This document shows, piece by piece, positions 50,894 through 58,752 of a stretch of 64,000 nt of DNA. Below the pieces are notes generated by a model, which saw nothing but the letters and a program-made list of their open reading frames with translations, was not told the DNA's origin and ran no database searches. The DNA is from Ruminococcus_C sp963590855 (GTDB lineage Bacteria; Bacillota; Clostridia; Oscillospirales; Ruminococcaceae), in assembly GCA_963590855.1 (NCBI GenBank), contig CAVAQT010000001.1, positions 1 through 64,000 of the forward strand, written 5' to 3'. Position 1 is the first letter of the stretch, and each line of letters opens with the position of its first letter. Both the position numbers and the translations under genes were made by a program.

Positions 50894-50925
50894 CACATAT
50901 TGCCGCAAAATTTGCGTGATTTCCC

Positions 50926-53900
50926 TTAGTTATTTGCCGGGAGAGAAGTTACCAGAGTTACCAGGAACTTCAGCAGAACGATAGCGTCCGCAGAGCCAAC
51001 ACCATCATCAGTGCAAACGTCTGCATTTGCATACTGCTGCTCTGCGAGTTTTACGGCGCCTGCAACTGCCTTATTCAGCAGAACTGCATCTGTAATGTCT
51101 ACACGACCGTCCAGATTTACGTCACCATACAGAGTCGGTGCTACACTGCTGCCCTTTGTGGCAGAAGTTGCCTTTGTGGTAGAAGTGGTCTTTGCGGTGG
51201 TCTTGGAAGTAGTTGTGTTCTTTGTGGTTGCAGTGGTATTCACTGTGGTAGAAGTGTTGCCATAGTGGAGCACAACCTTTGTGATCTCGACCTTGCTTGC
51301 ATCCGGATAGAAGATCATTGCCTTTACGGTCTGACCTACATTAGACGGGATGACATAGTCTGCGGTGCACTCACCGTTTGCCGGAACGCTTACCTTGAAG
51401 TCTTCCTGCTCCCATGTGCCTGTCCATGTACCAAACGCGCCGCTTGCTTCAGTGTCGCTGGACTTCACCTTGAAGTACAGGGTTGCAGACTTTGCGCCGT
51501 TGGGTGCGAACTCTGCGTATGCCTGAATATCGCCAGCCTCGCCGGTCTGTGTGCCGGTGGTGATGTTTGCGTCCTTATCGCTGCCGGAGTTGCCGCCTGT
51601 GGTCGTGGTGGTAACAACGGTGCTGCTGCCATAGTGGAGTACAACCTTTGTGATCTCGACCTTGCTTGCATCCGGATAGAAGAGCATTGCCTTTACGGTC
51701 TGACCTACGTTGGACGGGATGGTGTAATCTGCGGTGCACACACCGTTTGCCGGAACGCTTACCTTGAAGTCTTCCTGAACCCATTCGCCGTTCCATGTGC
51801 CGAACGCGCCGCTTGCTTCGGTATCGCTGGACTTCACCTTGAAGTACAGTGTTGCAGACTTTGCGCCGTTGGGTGCGAACTCTGCATATGCCTGAATATC
51901 GCCAGCCTCGCCGGTCTGTGTGCCGGTAGTGATGTTTGCGTCCTTGTCAGAAGCGTTTCCGCCGTTGGTGGTCACAGTGGTCTGATTGCCCTGTGTCTGC
52001 TTGGTGGTTACTGTTGTAGTCGAGTTGGAACTGCTGCCGTAGTGGAGCACAACCTTTGTGATCTCAACCTTGCTTGCGTCCGGATAGAAGATCATTGCCT
52101 TTACGGTCTGACCTACGTTGGACGGGATGGTATAATCTGCGGTGCACTCACCGTTTGCCGGAACACTTACCTTGAAGTCTTCCTGCTCCCATGTGCCTGT
52201 CCATGTACCAAACGCGCCGCTTGCTTCGGTGTCGCTGGACTTCACCTTGAAGTATACAGTTGCAGACTTTGCGCCGTTGGGTGCGAACTCTGCGTATGCC
52301 TGGATGTCGCCAGCCTCGCCGGTCTGTGTGCCGGTGGTGATGTTTGCGTCCTTATCGTCAGAAGAATTTCCGCCGTTTGCAGTTGTTGTAGTTGTGGTCG
52401 GGTTAGAGCTGCTGCCCTCGTCCAGAACGACCTTTTCGATCTCAACCTTGCTTGCATCCGGATAGAAGATCATTGCCTTTACGGTTGCGCCAACATTAGA
52501 CGGGATGTTATAGGTTACAGAGCACTCGCCGTTTGCCGGAACGCTTACCTTGAAGTCCTCCTGAATCCACTCGCCTGTCCATGTGCCGAACGCGCCGCTT
52601 GCTTCAGTATCGCTGGACTTCACCTTGAAGTACAAGGTCGCAGTCTTTGCGCCGTTGGGTGCGAACTCTGCATATGCCTGAACATCGCCATCTGTTCCGG
52701 TCTGTGTGCCGGTGGTGATATTAGCAGTCTTTCCGCCCTGAGAAGCAGTGGTGGTAGTGGTTGTCTGGTTGTTAGACTTTGTTGTAGTGGTTGTGCTTGC
52801 AGAAGTCTGCTTGGTTGTTGCGGTGGTTGTGATCGGGCTGCCGCTGACGCCTTCGATGCTGGAGTCTACAGAACCGGTCTTGTAAATGGAGTACAGACCA
52901 GCAGCTGCGCCGACCAGACCTGCGTTATAGTCCAGGGCAACTTCGTTTGCCTGATAGTCGTTCACAGAGTCGGTATAGGTGAAGTTGGAGTCTGTCGGGC
53001 CGCCGACCAGAGCGCCGACCAGTGTGTGACCGTTGCTGCTGTAGCCGGTCTGACCGTTCATTTCGTCAAAGCTCTGATAGCCGGAAGCCGCTCTGTGGTG
53101 AGCATACTTTGCAGAATTGCTCTCCATGCCAACAACAAAGTTGACATTCTTGGAGTTGTTGCCCAGGATCATGCCCATCTGAGACTTGCACCAGTCGGAA
53201 TAATCCACGCCGCTCTTTGCGGAATATTTTGTGGTTACCAGCGCAGCCATCTGGACTGCGGTGTTATACCGTGCGCTGCCCCATGCATCTTCACAATAAT
53301 AAGTGCTCGGATTGCTGCACTTGCCATTCAGATAAGTGGTGACCTTTACCCAGTCAGTTGCACTGCCGGTAATCTCACTCTGGAGAATTGCAGCGCCCAG
53401 GCTGACATTGTTCCAGCTCATGGGAGAATATACGCCCCACTTGCAGCCGGACTGACCGGACTTGCCTGCATTGGAGTCGCTCATGAACTTATCCAGGAAC
53501 GTGCTGTAGGTGCTGTCATTGGTTGCCAGGTACAGCCAGCCTGCTGCCCATGCCTGGTCATCATAATAGTCATAAGAGCTATAGAAGTTTGCTGCCTCCG
53601 GACAATCTGCCTTATTGGTCTTGATGGAATAGTTGTACAGCGCCTTCGCGTACTTCAGATCCTCTGCGTTGCCGAAGTTGATGTAGTTGACAGCCAGTGC
53701 TGCGGCATATTCAGCGGCAATGTCGCTGGCATCGTCCGATGTCCAGTATGCAGTACGCAGACTCTGGTCGTTCTGGGACTCCGGAGAGCACCAAACGTCG
53801 TGGTCAGCCTGTCCTACGCCTACCTGATAGCAGAAGCTGGTTACTGTATCGCCGCTCAGCTTTGTGCTTGCCTTGAAGTAATCACAGAAGCGGTCGGTCA

Positions 53901-54291
53901 GCGCCTTGAGGTGTGCGCCCTGGCCCAGTGTATCATAGCTGTCCTTAAACTCATAGTAGCCCCAGCCCAGTGTGGAAGCGGTATAGCCTGCCGGCAGACC
54001 AAACTTGACATGGTCGCCTGCATCGTGGAAGCCGCCGTCTACTTCGTCTGTGGTGTGGCAGTCGCCTCTCCAGTCGAACTGTGAAGCAGTATCGACATCA
54101 GAGCCGCACATGTTTCCGTCGTAAAAATACATGGAGTACTGCAGCAGCTTTGCATAGTTGTCATAAGATGCAGCGGATACGCCCATGCTTCCCAGCGTTG
54201 TCAGTCCGGACAGCGCCGTTGTTCCGGTCAGTAACGTCGCAGCACTGGCGGCACACGCCAGCACCCGCTTACCGAGCCCAAGTTTCTTCAT
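50926..54291 (-). CDS. Cellulosomal GH9 endoglucanase with four tandem unknown modules and dockerin
   Basis: A 1121-residue secreted enzyme. Modules: signal peptide (about 1-40), GH9 catalytic domain (about 41-480, no Ig-like domain before it) with VDGGFHDAGDHVKFG (catalytic Asp), KYAHHRAASG and NDYQANEVALDYNAG (acid Glu), a Thr linker, four repeats of about 105 residues starting at about 523, 649, 785 and 908, each separated by a Thr/Ser/Asn linker, and a C-terminal dockerin (about 1055-1121) with GDVNLDGRVDITDAVLLN. The repeats open ANITTGTQTG and share QAYAEFAPNGAK and YFKVKSSDTEASGAFGTW. They are probably carbohydrate-binding, but I do not recognise the family. Start ATG 54291 has GAAAGGAG upstream. 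Confidence 0.93.
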   Translation of the reverse strand: MKKLGLGKRVLACAASAATLLTGTTALSGLTTLGSMGVSAASYDNYAKLLQYSMYFYDGNMCGSDVDTASQFDWRGDCHTTDEVDGGFHDAGDHVKFGLPAGYTASTLGWGYYEFKDSYDTLGQGAHLKALTDRFCDYFKASTKLSGDTVTSFCYQVGVGQADHDVWCSPESQNDQSLRTAYWTSDDASDIAAEYAAALAVNYINFGNAEDLKYAKALYNYSIKTNKADCPEAANFYSSYDYYDDQAWAAGWLYLATNDSTYSTFLDKFMSDSNAGKSGQSGCKWGVYSPMSWNNVSLGAAILQSEITGSATDWVKVTTYLNGKCSNPSTYYCEDAWGSARYNTAVQMAALVTTKYSAKSGVDYSDWCKSQMGMILGNNSKNVNFVVGMESNSAKYAHHRAASGYQSFDEMNGQTGYSSNGHTLVGALVGGPTDSNFTYTDSVNDYQANEVALDYNAGLVGAAAGLYSIYKTGSVDSSIEGVSGSPITTTATTKQTSASTTTTTKSNNQTTTTTTASQGGKTANITTGTQTGTDGDVQAYAEFAPNGAKTATLYFKVKSSDTEASGAFGTWTGEWIQEDFKVSVPANGECSVTYNIPSNVGATVKAMIFYPDASKVEIEKVVLDEGSSSNPTTTTTTANGGNSSDDKDANITTGTQTGEAGDIQAYAEFAPNGAKSATVYFKVKSSDTEASGAFGTWTGTWEQEDFKVSVPANGECTADYTIPSNVGQTVKAMIFYPDASKVEITKVVLHYGSSSNSTTTVTTKQTQGNQTTVTTNGGNASDKDANITTGTQTGEAGDIQAYAEFAPNGAKSATLYFKVKSSDTEASGAFGTWNGEWVQEDFKVSVPANGVCTADYTIPSNVGQTVKAMLFYPDASKVEITKVVLHYGSSTVVTTTTTGGNSGSDKDANITTGTQTGEAGDIQAYAEFAPNGAKSATLYFKVKSSDTEASGAFGTWTGTWEQEDFKVSVPANGECTADYVIPSNVGQTVKAMIFYPDASKVEITKVVLHYGNTSTTVNTTATTKNTTTSKTTAKTTSTTKATSATKGSSVAPTLYGDVNLDGRVDITDAVLLNKAVAGAVKLAEQQYANADVCTDDGVGSADAIVLLKFLVTLVTSLPANN
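51255..52724 (-). repeat. Four coding repeats in the second GH9 gene
   Basis: Repeats run from about 52724, 52347, 51939 and 51570 (minus strand), each about 315 bp with linkers of 55-95 bp. Copies 2-4 are nearly identical even at third codon positions; copy 1 has diverged (NGAKTATLYF, ATVKAMIF). Recent duplication or gene conversion is likely. Confidence 0.9.
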
Positions 54292-54383
54292 AAAAAAACT
54301 CCTTTCAGCATTCGCATTTTTTCTGCGCTGCTCTGCCCCACTTCAGGGCAATTTTCAAAAGTGCGCAGACATGCCCGAAGAAT

Positions 54384-54412
54384 ATTCTATCATACTACAC
54401 AAAAAAAATCAA
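54384..54412 (-). promoter_or_regulatory. Promoter of the second GH9 gene
   Basis: The minus strand has -35 TTGATT (54407-54412), a 17-base spacer and -10 TAGAAT (54384-54389), weaker than the neighbouring promoters. Confidence 0.7.
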
Positions 54413-54521
54413 CAGTTTTTTCTTTTCATACGGAAATTCTATGGAAAGTGCACAAAGCCCACGCCGCATTTTTAGCCATATTGTCAATTTCAGGGCAATT
54501 TTGTGCCATTTTCTCGGCATA

Positions 54522-54558
54522 CAAAAAGCCCTTTCCGTGAAATGCACACGAAAAGGGC
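54522..54558 (-). terminator. Terminator after the YgjP-type gene
   Basis: GCCCTTTTCGTGTG and CACGGAAAGGGC form the stem, followed by TTTTTG on the minus strand. Confidence 0.8.
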
Positions 54559-54572
54559 AGGCTTCTGCCAGT

Positions 54573-55304
54573 TCACACCCGGATCTCCACCAGTTCTCCC
54601 AGCTGTTTTTGCAGCTGCTTCCAGTCGGGCAGTTCTGCGGCGACTGCCGCGTAAAACGCCGGGGAGTGATCCGGATGGAGAAAGTGGGTAAACTCATGGA
54701 TCACCACATATTCAATGCACCGGGGCGGCGCTGCCAGAAGCCGGAGGTTAAAGGTGAGCACACCCCGTCCGGGGCGGCAGTTTCCCCACTGGGAGACCAT
54801 TTTCCGAAAGCGTATTTCCGGAAACGCCACGCCTTTTTCCGCAAACACGGGATACACCGCCCGGCAGAGATTCCGCACCGCTTTTTCGCAGGCAGTGTCC
54901 CACCAGTGGTCGAACACGCGCTTTCTGCCGGCGCTGTCCGCCGGGTCGCGCACCAGAAGCAGCAGCTTTTCGCCCTCTGTCCGGACGCACTCCCGGCTGC
55001 TCCGGGCGATCTCCAGGCGATAGCACTTTCCCAGATAGAGGACGCTTTCACCGTCGGCATAGTCCCTGGGATACTGCTGCCGCTTTTCCCGGGCTGCGGC
55101 GGCGTACTGGTGCAGCGTCTCCAGAATCCGTGCGCTGTGCCGCTGCAAAAGCTGTTCCACCAGTTCCAGAGGGACGCGCTGGGGCGCAGAAACAGTAATG
55201 CCCGACTCCTGGCGCAGCCGCAGGTTGATGTTTTTCACAGCCTTTCGCTCCAGGGTATAGGGCACAGTCTCTCCGCAAAGGGTGATGGTGCGCTGTTCTT
55301 TCAT
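54573..55304 (-). CDS. YgjP/SprT-like metallopeptidase (M48-type, DUF45)
   Basis: A 243-residue soluble protein of the YgjP-like DUF45 family. The zinc-binding HEFTHFLHPDH motif (about residue 200) and VVSQWGNCRPGRGVLTFNLRL-type segment (here KMVSQWGNC) are the family hallmarks. ATG 55304 is chosen because GAGGAGG lies upstream; the frame opens 45 codons earlier without a ribosome site. The physiological substrate is unknown. It lies beside the leader-distal end of the CRISPR array, but relatives are found in many genomes without CRISPR. Confidence 0.88.
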   Translation of the reverse strand: MKEQRTITLCGETVPYTLERKAVKNINLRLRQESGITVSAPQRVPLELVEQLLQRHSARILETLHQYAAAAREKRQQYPRDYADGESVLYLGKCYRLEIARSSRECVRTEGEKLLLLVRDPADSAGRKRVFDHWWDTACEKAVRNLCRAVYPVFAEKGVAFPEIRFRKMVSQWGNCRPGRGVLTFNLRLLAAPPRCIEYVVIHEFTHFLHPDHSPAFYAAVAAELPDWKQLQKQLGELVEIRV

Positions 55305-55751
55305 CCGGCGGCCTCCTCTCTGAGCAATACAAAAAACCGCACACGGCACACCGGCTCCTGTGCGGTTTTTGCGCCCGATCTTTTGGTCAGGGCAGGGTGT
55401 TCTATCGCCTTGCGGCGTGTGGGTGCAACTGTAAGACACACAATTATGCCATCAGTGATGAGTTTCAATCGCCTTGCGGCGTGTAAGATGCGACTTATCG
55501 GAGAAGAAAAGGAACTTTGGACTATGCTGTTTCAATCGCCTTGCGGCGTGTAAGATGCGACATGCCAGAACATGAAGTATTTTCTGGTATCCGTATGTTT
55601 CAATCGCCTTGCGGCGTGCAAGATGCGACGAGATGAAGTCCATATGTTTTTGTTGAAATACAAGTTTCAATCGCCTTGCGGCGTGTAAGATGCGACCATT
55701 TTATAAGGTGAAAATTGAAAAAGTTTATCAGTTTCAATCGCCTTGCGGCGT

Positions 55752-55859
55752 ATAATTGCCTCCCTTGAAAAGGGAGGTGGATGCTCCGGCAGGAGCAGAC
55801 GGAGGGATTATCCCCCTGTCAGCTAACGCTGACATCCCCCTTTTCAAGGGGGACTTTTT
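55752..55859. mobile_element. MITE-like element inserted in a CRISPR repeat
   Basis: A 108-base insertion splits the repeat at 55731 after its 21st base; flanking GCGT (55748-55751 and 55860-55863) is a possible four-base target duplication. It has the palindromes CCTCCCTT/AAGGGAGG, a CTCC/GGAG hairpin, TGTCAGC/GCTGACA and CCCCCTT/AAGGGGG, so it is the same family as 9560-9869, and its outer ends form imperfect inverted repeats. Confidence 0.85.
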
Positions 55860-56132
55860 GCGTGCAAGATGCGATGTCAAGGATATGGATTTGATAGACT
55901 AATTAATGAGTTTCAATCGCCTTGCGACGTGTAAGATGCGACGGTTTCCAGTTTTTCTTATTAAGGAATTTTGGGAGTTTCAATCGCCTTGCGGCGTGCA
56001 AGATGCGACGAGCTTCTATATGAAGTTCGCATTTGATTTCAATGGTTTCAATCACCTTGCGGCGTGTAAGATGCGACGTCAAACACTTGTTATTAAGTCT
56101 TGTCCTAATCAGTTTCAATCGCCTTGCGGCGT

Positions 56133-56244
56133 AAGTTCCCACTGTAGGGGCGGATGTCCTCATCCGCCCGTGTGATACCTTTCCCTTTAAGGTAAGGTCG
56201 GGTCGATGTGGGCATCGACCCCTACGGTTCTGCGTCGCTGTATA
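56133..56244. mobile_element. Second, unrelated MITE-like element in another CRISPR repeat
   Basis: A 112-base insertion splits the repeat at 56112 after its 21st base. The 13-base CGCCTTGCGGCGT is present on both sides (56120-56132 and 56245-56257). Contents: hairpin GGGCGGATG-TCCT-CATCCGCCC, a TACCTT/AAGGTA stem, hairpin GGGTCGATG-TGGG-CATCGACCC, and terminal GTAGGGG/CCCCTAC inverted repeats. No coding capacity. Confidence 0.85.
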
Positions 56245-56918
56245 CGCCTTGCGGCGTGCAAGATGCAACTATACACCATATTATTTAGCTGGCGATGTAA
56301 CAACGTTTCAATCGCCTTGCGGCGTGCAAGATGCGACTGTCTGGGATTCCATGCCGTTTAGCTGGGAAACAGTTTCAATCGCCTTGCGGCGTGCAAGATG
56401 CGACTAATGGAAAATCGTACAATGAAATTTGACGATTTTGTTTCAATCGCCTTGCGGCGTGCAAGATGCGACCATATTTGTGCGAAATCTGCAAAAAGTT
56501 GTTCGAGTTTCAATCGCCTTGCGGCGTGCAAGATGCGACCTGTGGCAGTGTGGTATAATGACATTGTCAGCCGGGTTTCAATCGCCTTGCGGCGTGCAAG
56601 ATGCGACCAAGATTTTTAATTGGTAGGTAAGCAATAATGGGTTTCAATCGCCTTGCGGCGTGCAAGATGCGACTCAGATAATTTGTCTGCTGGGCAACGT
56701 CTTGTGCAGTTTCAATCGCCTTGCGGCGTGCAAGATGCGACGTGTCGGATCAGGTCTGATCACCGGATTTATTCTAGTTTCAATCGCCTTGCGGCGTGCA
56801 AGATGCGACTCTACGCCGAAAAAAACAGACGCATTTTCGGGGCAGTTTCGCATTTTCAGGGGTCGCCATTCGCATTTCCGACAAAAAGAAATGTCTTTTT
56901 TTGCCGCATCTTATGTTT

Positions 56919-56947
56919 ATTATAGCATAAGGGCATGTCTCTGTCAA
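56919..56947 (-). promoter_or_regulatory. CRISPR leader promoter
   Basis: The minus strand has -35 TTGACA (56942-56947), a 17-base spacer and -10 TATAAT (56919-56924) with extended TGC, directed into the array. The leader between it and the first repeat (56810-56910) is A/T-rich at its far end. Confidence 0.85.
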
Positions 56948-57103
56948 GTCGATTTTTGTGTTTTTTTGCGGCGCGCCGCGCCAAAAACGGTTTCTTCGGA
57001 ATTTTCCCTGATTTTTCCATTTTTAAGTTGATTTATACAACACAAATCCGAAATTTGTCGGGTGCTTCCGCGAACCGACGGCGCACTTTTCCGCTCCGGC
57101 ATA
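56948..57103. other. Non-coding stretch between CRISPR leader and FNT gene
   Basis: About 150 bases with GCGGCGCGCCGCGCC (56968-56982) as the only notable palindrome. No gene or cas remnant is seen. Confidence 0.5.
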
Positions 57104-57133
57104 CAAAAAAAGTCTCCCGCACCGGGGAGACTC
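57104..57133 (-). terminator. Terminator after the FNT gene
   Basis: AGTCTCCC and GGGAGACT form an eight-base stem with CGGTGC loop, followed on the minus strand by TTTTTTT. Confidence 0.92.
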
Positions 57134-57139
57134 TGCCAC

Positions 57140-57823
57140 TCAAAGGGGATTCCGGGACAGGCGCTTTAACAGCGGAATGCACACGCCGCCGCACAGATTG
57201 CCCAGGATCGCCGCCGGGAAATAGCACAGGGCGCGGAGCGGATCCGGACAGCCTGCCATGACGTAATAGAACACATCTGCCACGCAGTGGTTAAAGCCCG
57301 ACAGGATAAATACCATAATGGGCATCACCACAATGAACACGCCGCCGATGAAGTTTTTCTTTTCATTGCAGCGCCGCGAGCCCTCCACCGCGGAGAACAT
57401 CAGAACGCCGCAGAAAAATGCCAGCACAAAGGAACTGAGCAGACTGTCGCCCAGTTTCGCGGACATGGTCGCCTGGGCACGATCCATCAGCGTCACGTCC
57501 ATGCCGTTCACCGGCACATCTGCCGCAAAGCGCGTCAGGTGCACGATGCCTGCCGTCAGACTCGCACCGATGGCGTTCGCCAAAAAGGTGAAAAAGGTCT
57601 CGCCCAGATATGCCTTGTCCCGGTCGAAGATATAGCCGACCTTTCCGGTGTACAGCCCGTACTGGAACTGCACAATGCAGAACAGCCCCAGAGAGAACAG
57701 AAACGCGCCCAGATAGCGGTTTTCACAGGACATGCTCACCACACAGCCGATGCCGATCATCAGACCGGACAGCATGCCGTCTGCCAAAAAGGACAGCCAT
57801 TTGTTTTTCGGTTTCTTTTCCAT
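57140..57823 (-). CDS. Formate/nitrite transporter (FNT) family channel
   Basis: A 227-residue protein with six hydrophobic helices. The family motifs are visible: a pore loop in GFLxG-like position and GFNHCVADVFYYVMAG in place of the usual GFEHxxANM motif, plus a central DRAQATMSAKL loop. ATG 57823 follows AGGAAATCAAAC. In this fermenter it could export formate; nitrite or hydrosulfide are alternative substrates in the family. It is last in a minus-strand run from the promoter at 58669. Confidence 0.85.
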   Translation of the reverse strand: MEKKPKNKWLSFLADGMLSGLMIGIGCVVSMSCENRYLGAFLFSLGLFCIVQFQYGLYTGKVGYIFDRDKAYLGETFFTFLANAIGASLTAGIVHLTRFAADVPVNGMDVTLMDRAQATMSAKLGDSLLSSFVLAFFCGVLMFSAVEGSRRCNEKKNFIGGVFIVVMPIMVFILSGFNHCVADVFYYVMAGCPDPLRALCYFPAAILGNLCGGVCIPLLKRLSRNPL

Positions 57824-57842
57824 GTTTGATTTCCTACACTTT

Positions 57843-58151
57843 CTATGCAAAATAAGCGGACGGATCGCCGTCGTTTACGGACAGGATATGCAGCGGCGCC
57901 TGGAGATCCGGCAGCAAAAAGCCGCCCTCGATGCAGGCAGAGCTGCAAAACGCAAACATCGACGGATATGTCTCATCGTCCATATAGAAGGGTTCCCGCG
58001 CGTTCTCCGGGTTTACGCCCACCCGATAGAGCCCGTCTGCATAGTGGAACAGCACATCCAGCTTTTCGCCCCGGTGCTTCCGCATCAGCGCGATGACTTC
58101 TCCGGAATTGACCGAAACGCTCTTCCAGTCAAAAGAAAGCATTTTTTCCAT
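57843..58151 (-). CDS. Small protein of unknown function
   Basis: A 102-residue soluble protein that starts at ATG 58151, nine bases after AGGAG. It contains FDWKSVSVNSGEVIALMRKH and a C-terminal Cys-containing stretch (SMFAFCSSACIEGGF). No signal or known family is recognised. It lies between the zinc-ribbon gene and the FNT gene and is probably cotranscribed. Confidence 0.55.
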   Translation of the reverse strand: MEKMLSFDWKSVSVNSGEVIALMRKHRGEKLDVLFHYADGLYRVGVNPENAREPFYMDDETYPSMFAFCSSACIEGGFLLPDLQAPLHILSVNDGDPSAYFA

Positions 58152-58224
58152 ATTTCTACACTCCTCACACAAAAACAGCACATCCTGCAAAGAGGCTGTG
58201 CCGTTCTTTTTTCGTTTTGATTTC

Positions 58225-58569
58225 TTAGTCCAGCTTTGCGCCGCAGTTGCCGCAGAAGCCGAAGGTATACTTTTCGTCAAACCGCGCACCGCACTGTCCG
58301 CAGATGCGAACGCCCTTCAGCGAGCTGAGGTCACCCTGCATGCTGGCGATCCGGCGTTTTCTGTCGTCAATGTCTGCACACAGTTCCATTTCTGCCTTAT
58401 GATCGCCGGTGGGGTTCTCATAGAACAGTCTGCCGATCTCGGTCATGACTTCCTGGATACGCTCTTTCTCATAAGCGATCTTCTTTTTCAGATTGCTGGT
58501 CTCAGCAGCGCTCTTAGAAGATTCGGTTACGCTGCGGCTTACCTGGTTTACCTTGTCAAAAAGTCCCAT
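58225..58569 (-). CDS. Small coiled-coil / zinc-ribbon protein
   Basis: A 114-residue protein starting at ATG 58569 (MGLFDKVNQVSRSVTESSKS), nine bases after GGAG. A coiled coil covers about residues 25-55, and a C-terminal zinc ribbon has CGQCG ... CGNCG. Such proteins are frequent in Ruminococcaceae and have no established function; a nucleic-acid or protein-binding role is possible. It is the first gene downstream of a consensus promoter (58669). Confidence 0.65.
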   Translation of the reverse strand: MGLFDKVNQVSRSVTESSKSAAETSNLKKKIAYEKERIQEVMTEIGRLFYENPTGDHKAEMELCADIDDRKRRIASMQGDLSSLKGVRICGQCGARFDEKYTFGFCGNCGAKLD

Positions 58570-58668
58570 ATTCAATAGCTCCATTCTCCGGGATTGCCGT
58601 TTTTCAGTGATGGTATTTCATCTTTTCAAATCATCTCTTACAATTCCGGTTTTCATATCGTTACTTAA

Positions 58669-58697
58669 ATTATACATGATACACAACTTTTTGTCAA
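58669..58697 (-). promoter_or_regulatory. Promoter upstream of the zinc-ribbon / FNT run
   Basis: The minus strand has -35 TTGACA (58692-58697), a 17-base spacer and -10 TATAAT (58669-58674). Confidence 0.85.
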
Positions 58698-58752
58698 GAG
58701 GTATTTTCACAGAGAAGAAAGCCCCAGGATCATCCTGCCAGAATCCACCGGT

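Larger units (their letters stand above)
50545..50925. other. Leader and promoter region of the first GH9 gene and end of the second
   Basis: The leader of about 160 bases folds locally (GGGATAA / TTATCCC stem, 50653-50678, and a GCCGG hairpin near 50625). Part GCAGACATGCC (50634-50644) recurs as CAGACATGCC in the leader of the second GH9 gene. No gene is present. Confidence 0.5.
55398..56809 (-). CRISPR. Orphan type I-C-like CRISPR array, 18 repeats, two interrupted by small elements
   Basis: Repeat on the plus strand is 33 bases, in two parts: GTTTCAATCGCCTTGCGG then CGTGCAAGATGCGAC. On the minus strand it starts GTCGC and ends GATTGAAAC, the type I-C pattern, with a CTTGC/GCAAG stem. Repeat starts: 55398 (degenerate), 55462, 55529, 55597, 55664, 55731 (split), 55910, 55977, 56045, 56112 (split), 56305, 56372, 56440, 56507, 56575, 56641, 56709, 56777. 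Spacers are 32-35 bases. A degenerate terminal repeat at the left and a promoter at the right show transcription on the minus strand, with the leader at 56810-56950. Left-hand repeats often carry TAAG instead of CAAG. No cas gene is within the window. Confidence 0.97.

Noticed and set aside
47302..54084. Long antisense frames (1085 and 939 codons) opposite the two GH9 genes, and an 830-codon frame opposite the dockerin gene at 18030-20522
   Set aside because: Same cause. The minus-strand genes have signal peptides, catalytic motifs and dockerins, whereas the antisense frames have low-complexity Cys/Val-rich products and no ribosome sites.
56540..56574. Spacer with a 13-base match to sigE
   Set aside because: ATTGTCAGCCGGG occurs in sigE at about 17714, but the match is short and without a longer seed, so chance is likely.
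55452..57031. Short open frames within the CRISPR array
   Set aside because: They translate the repeats (RLKLLxR-like patterns) in different frames and have no ribosome site.
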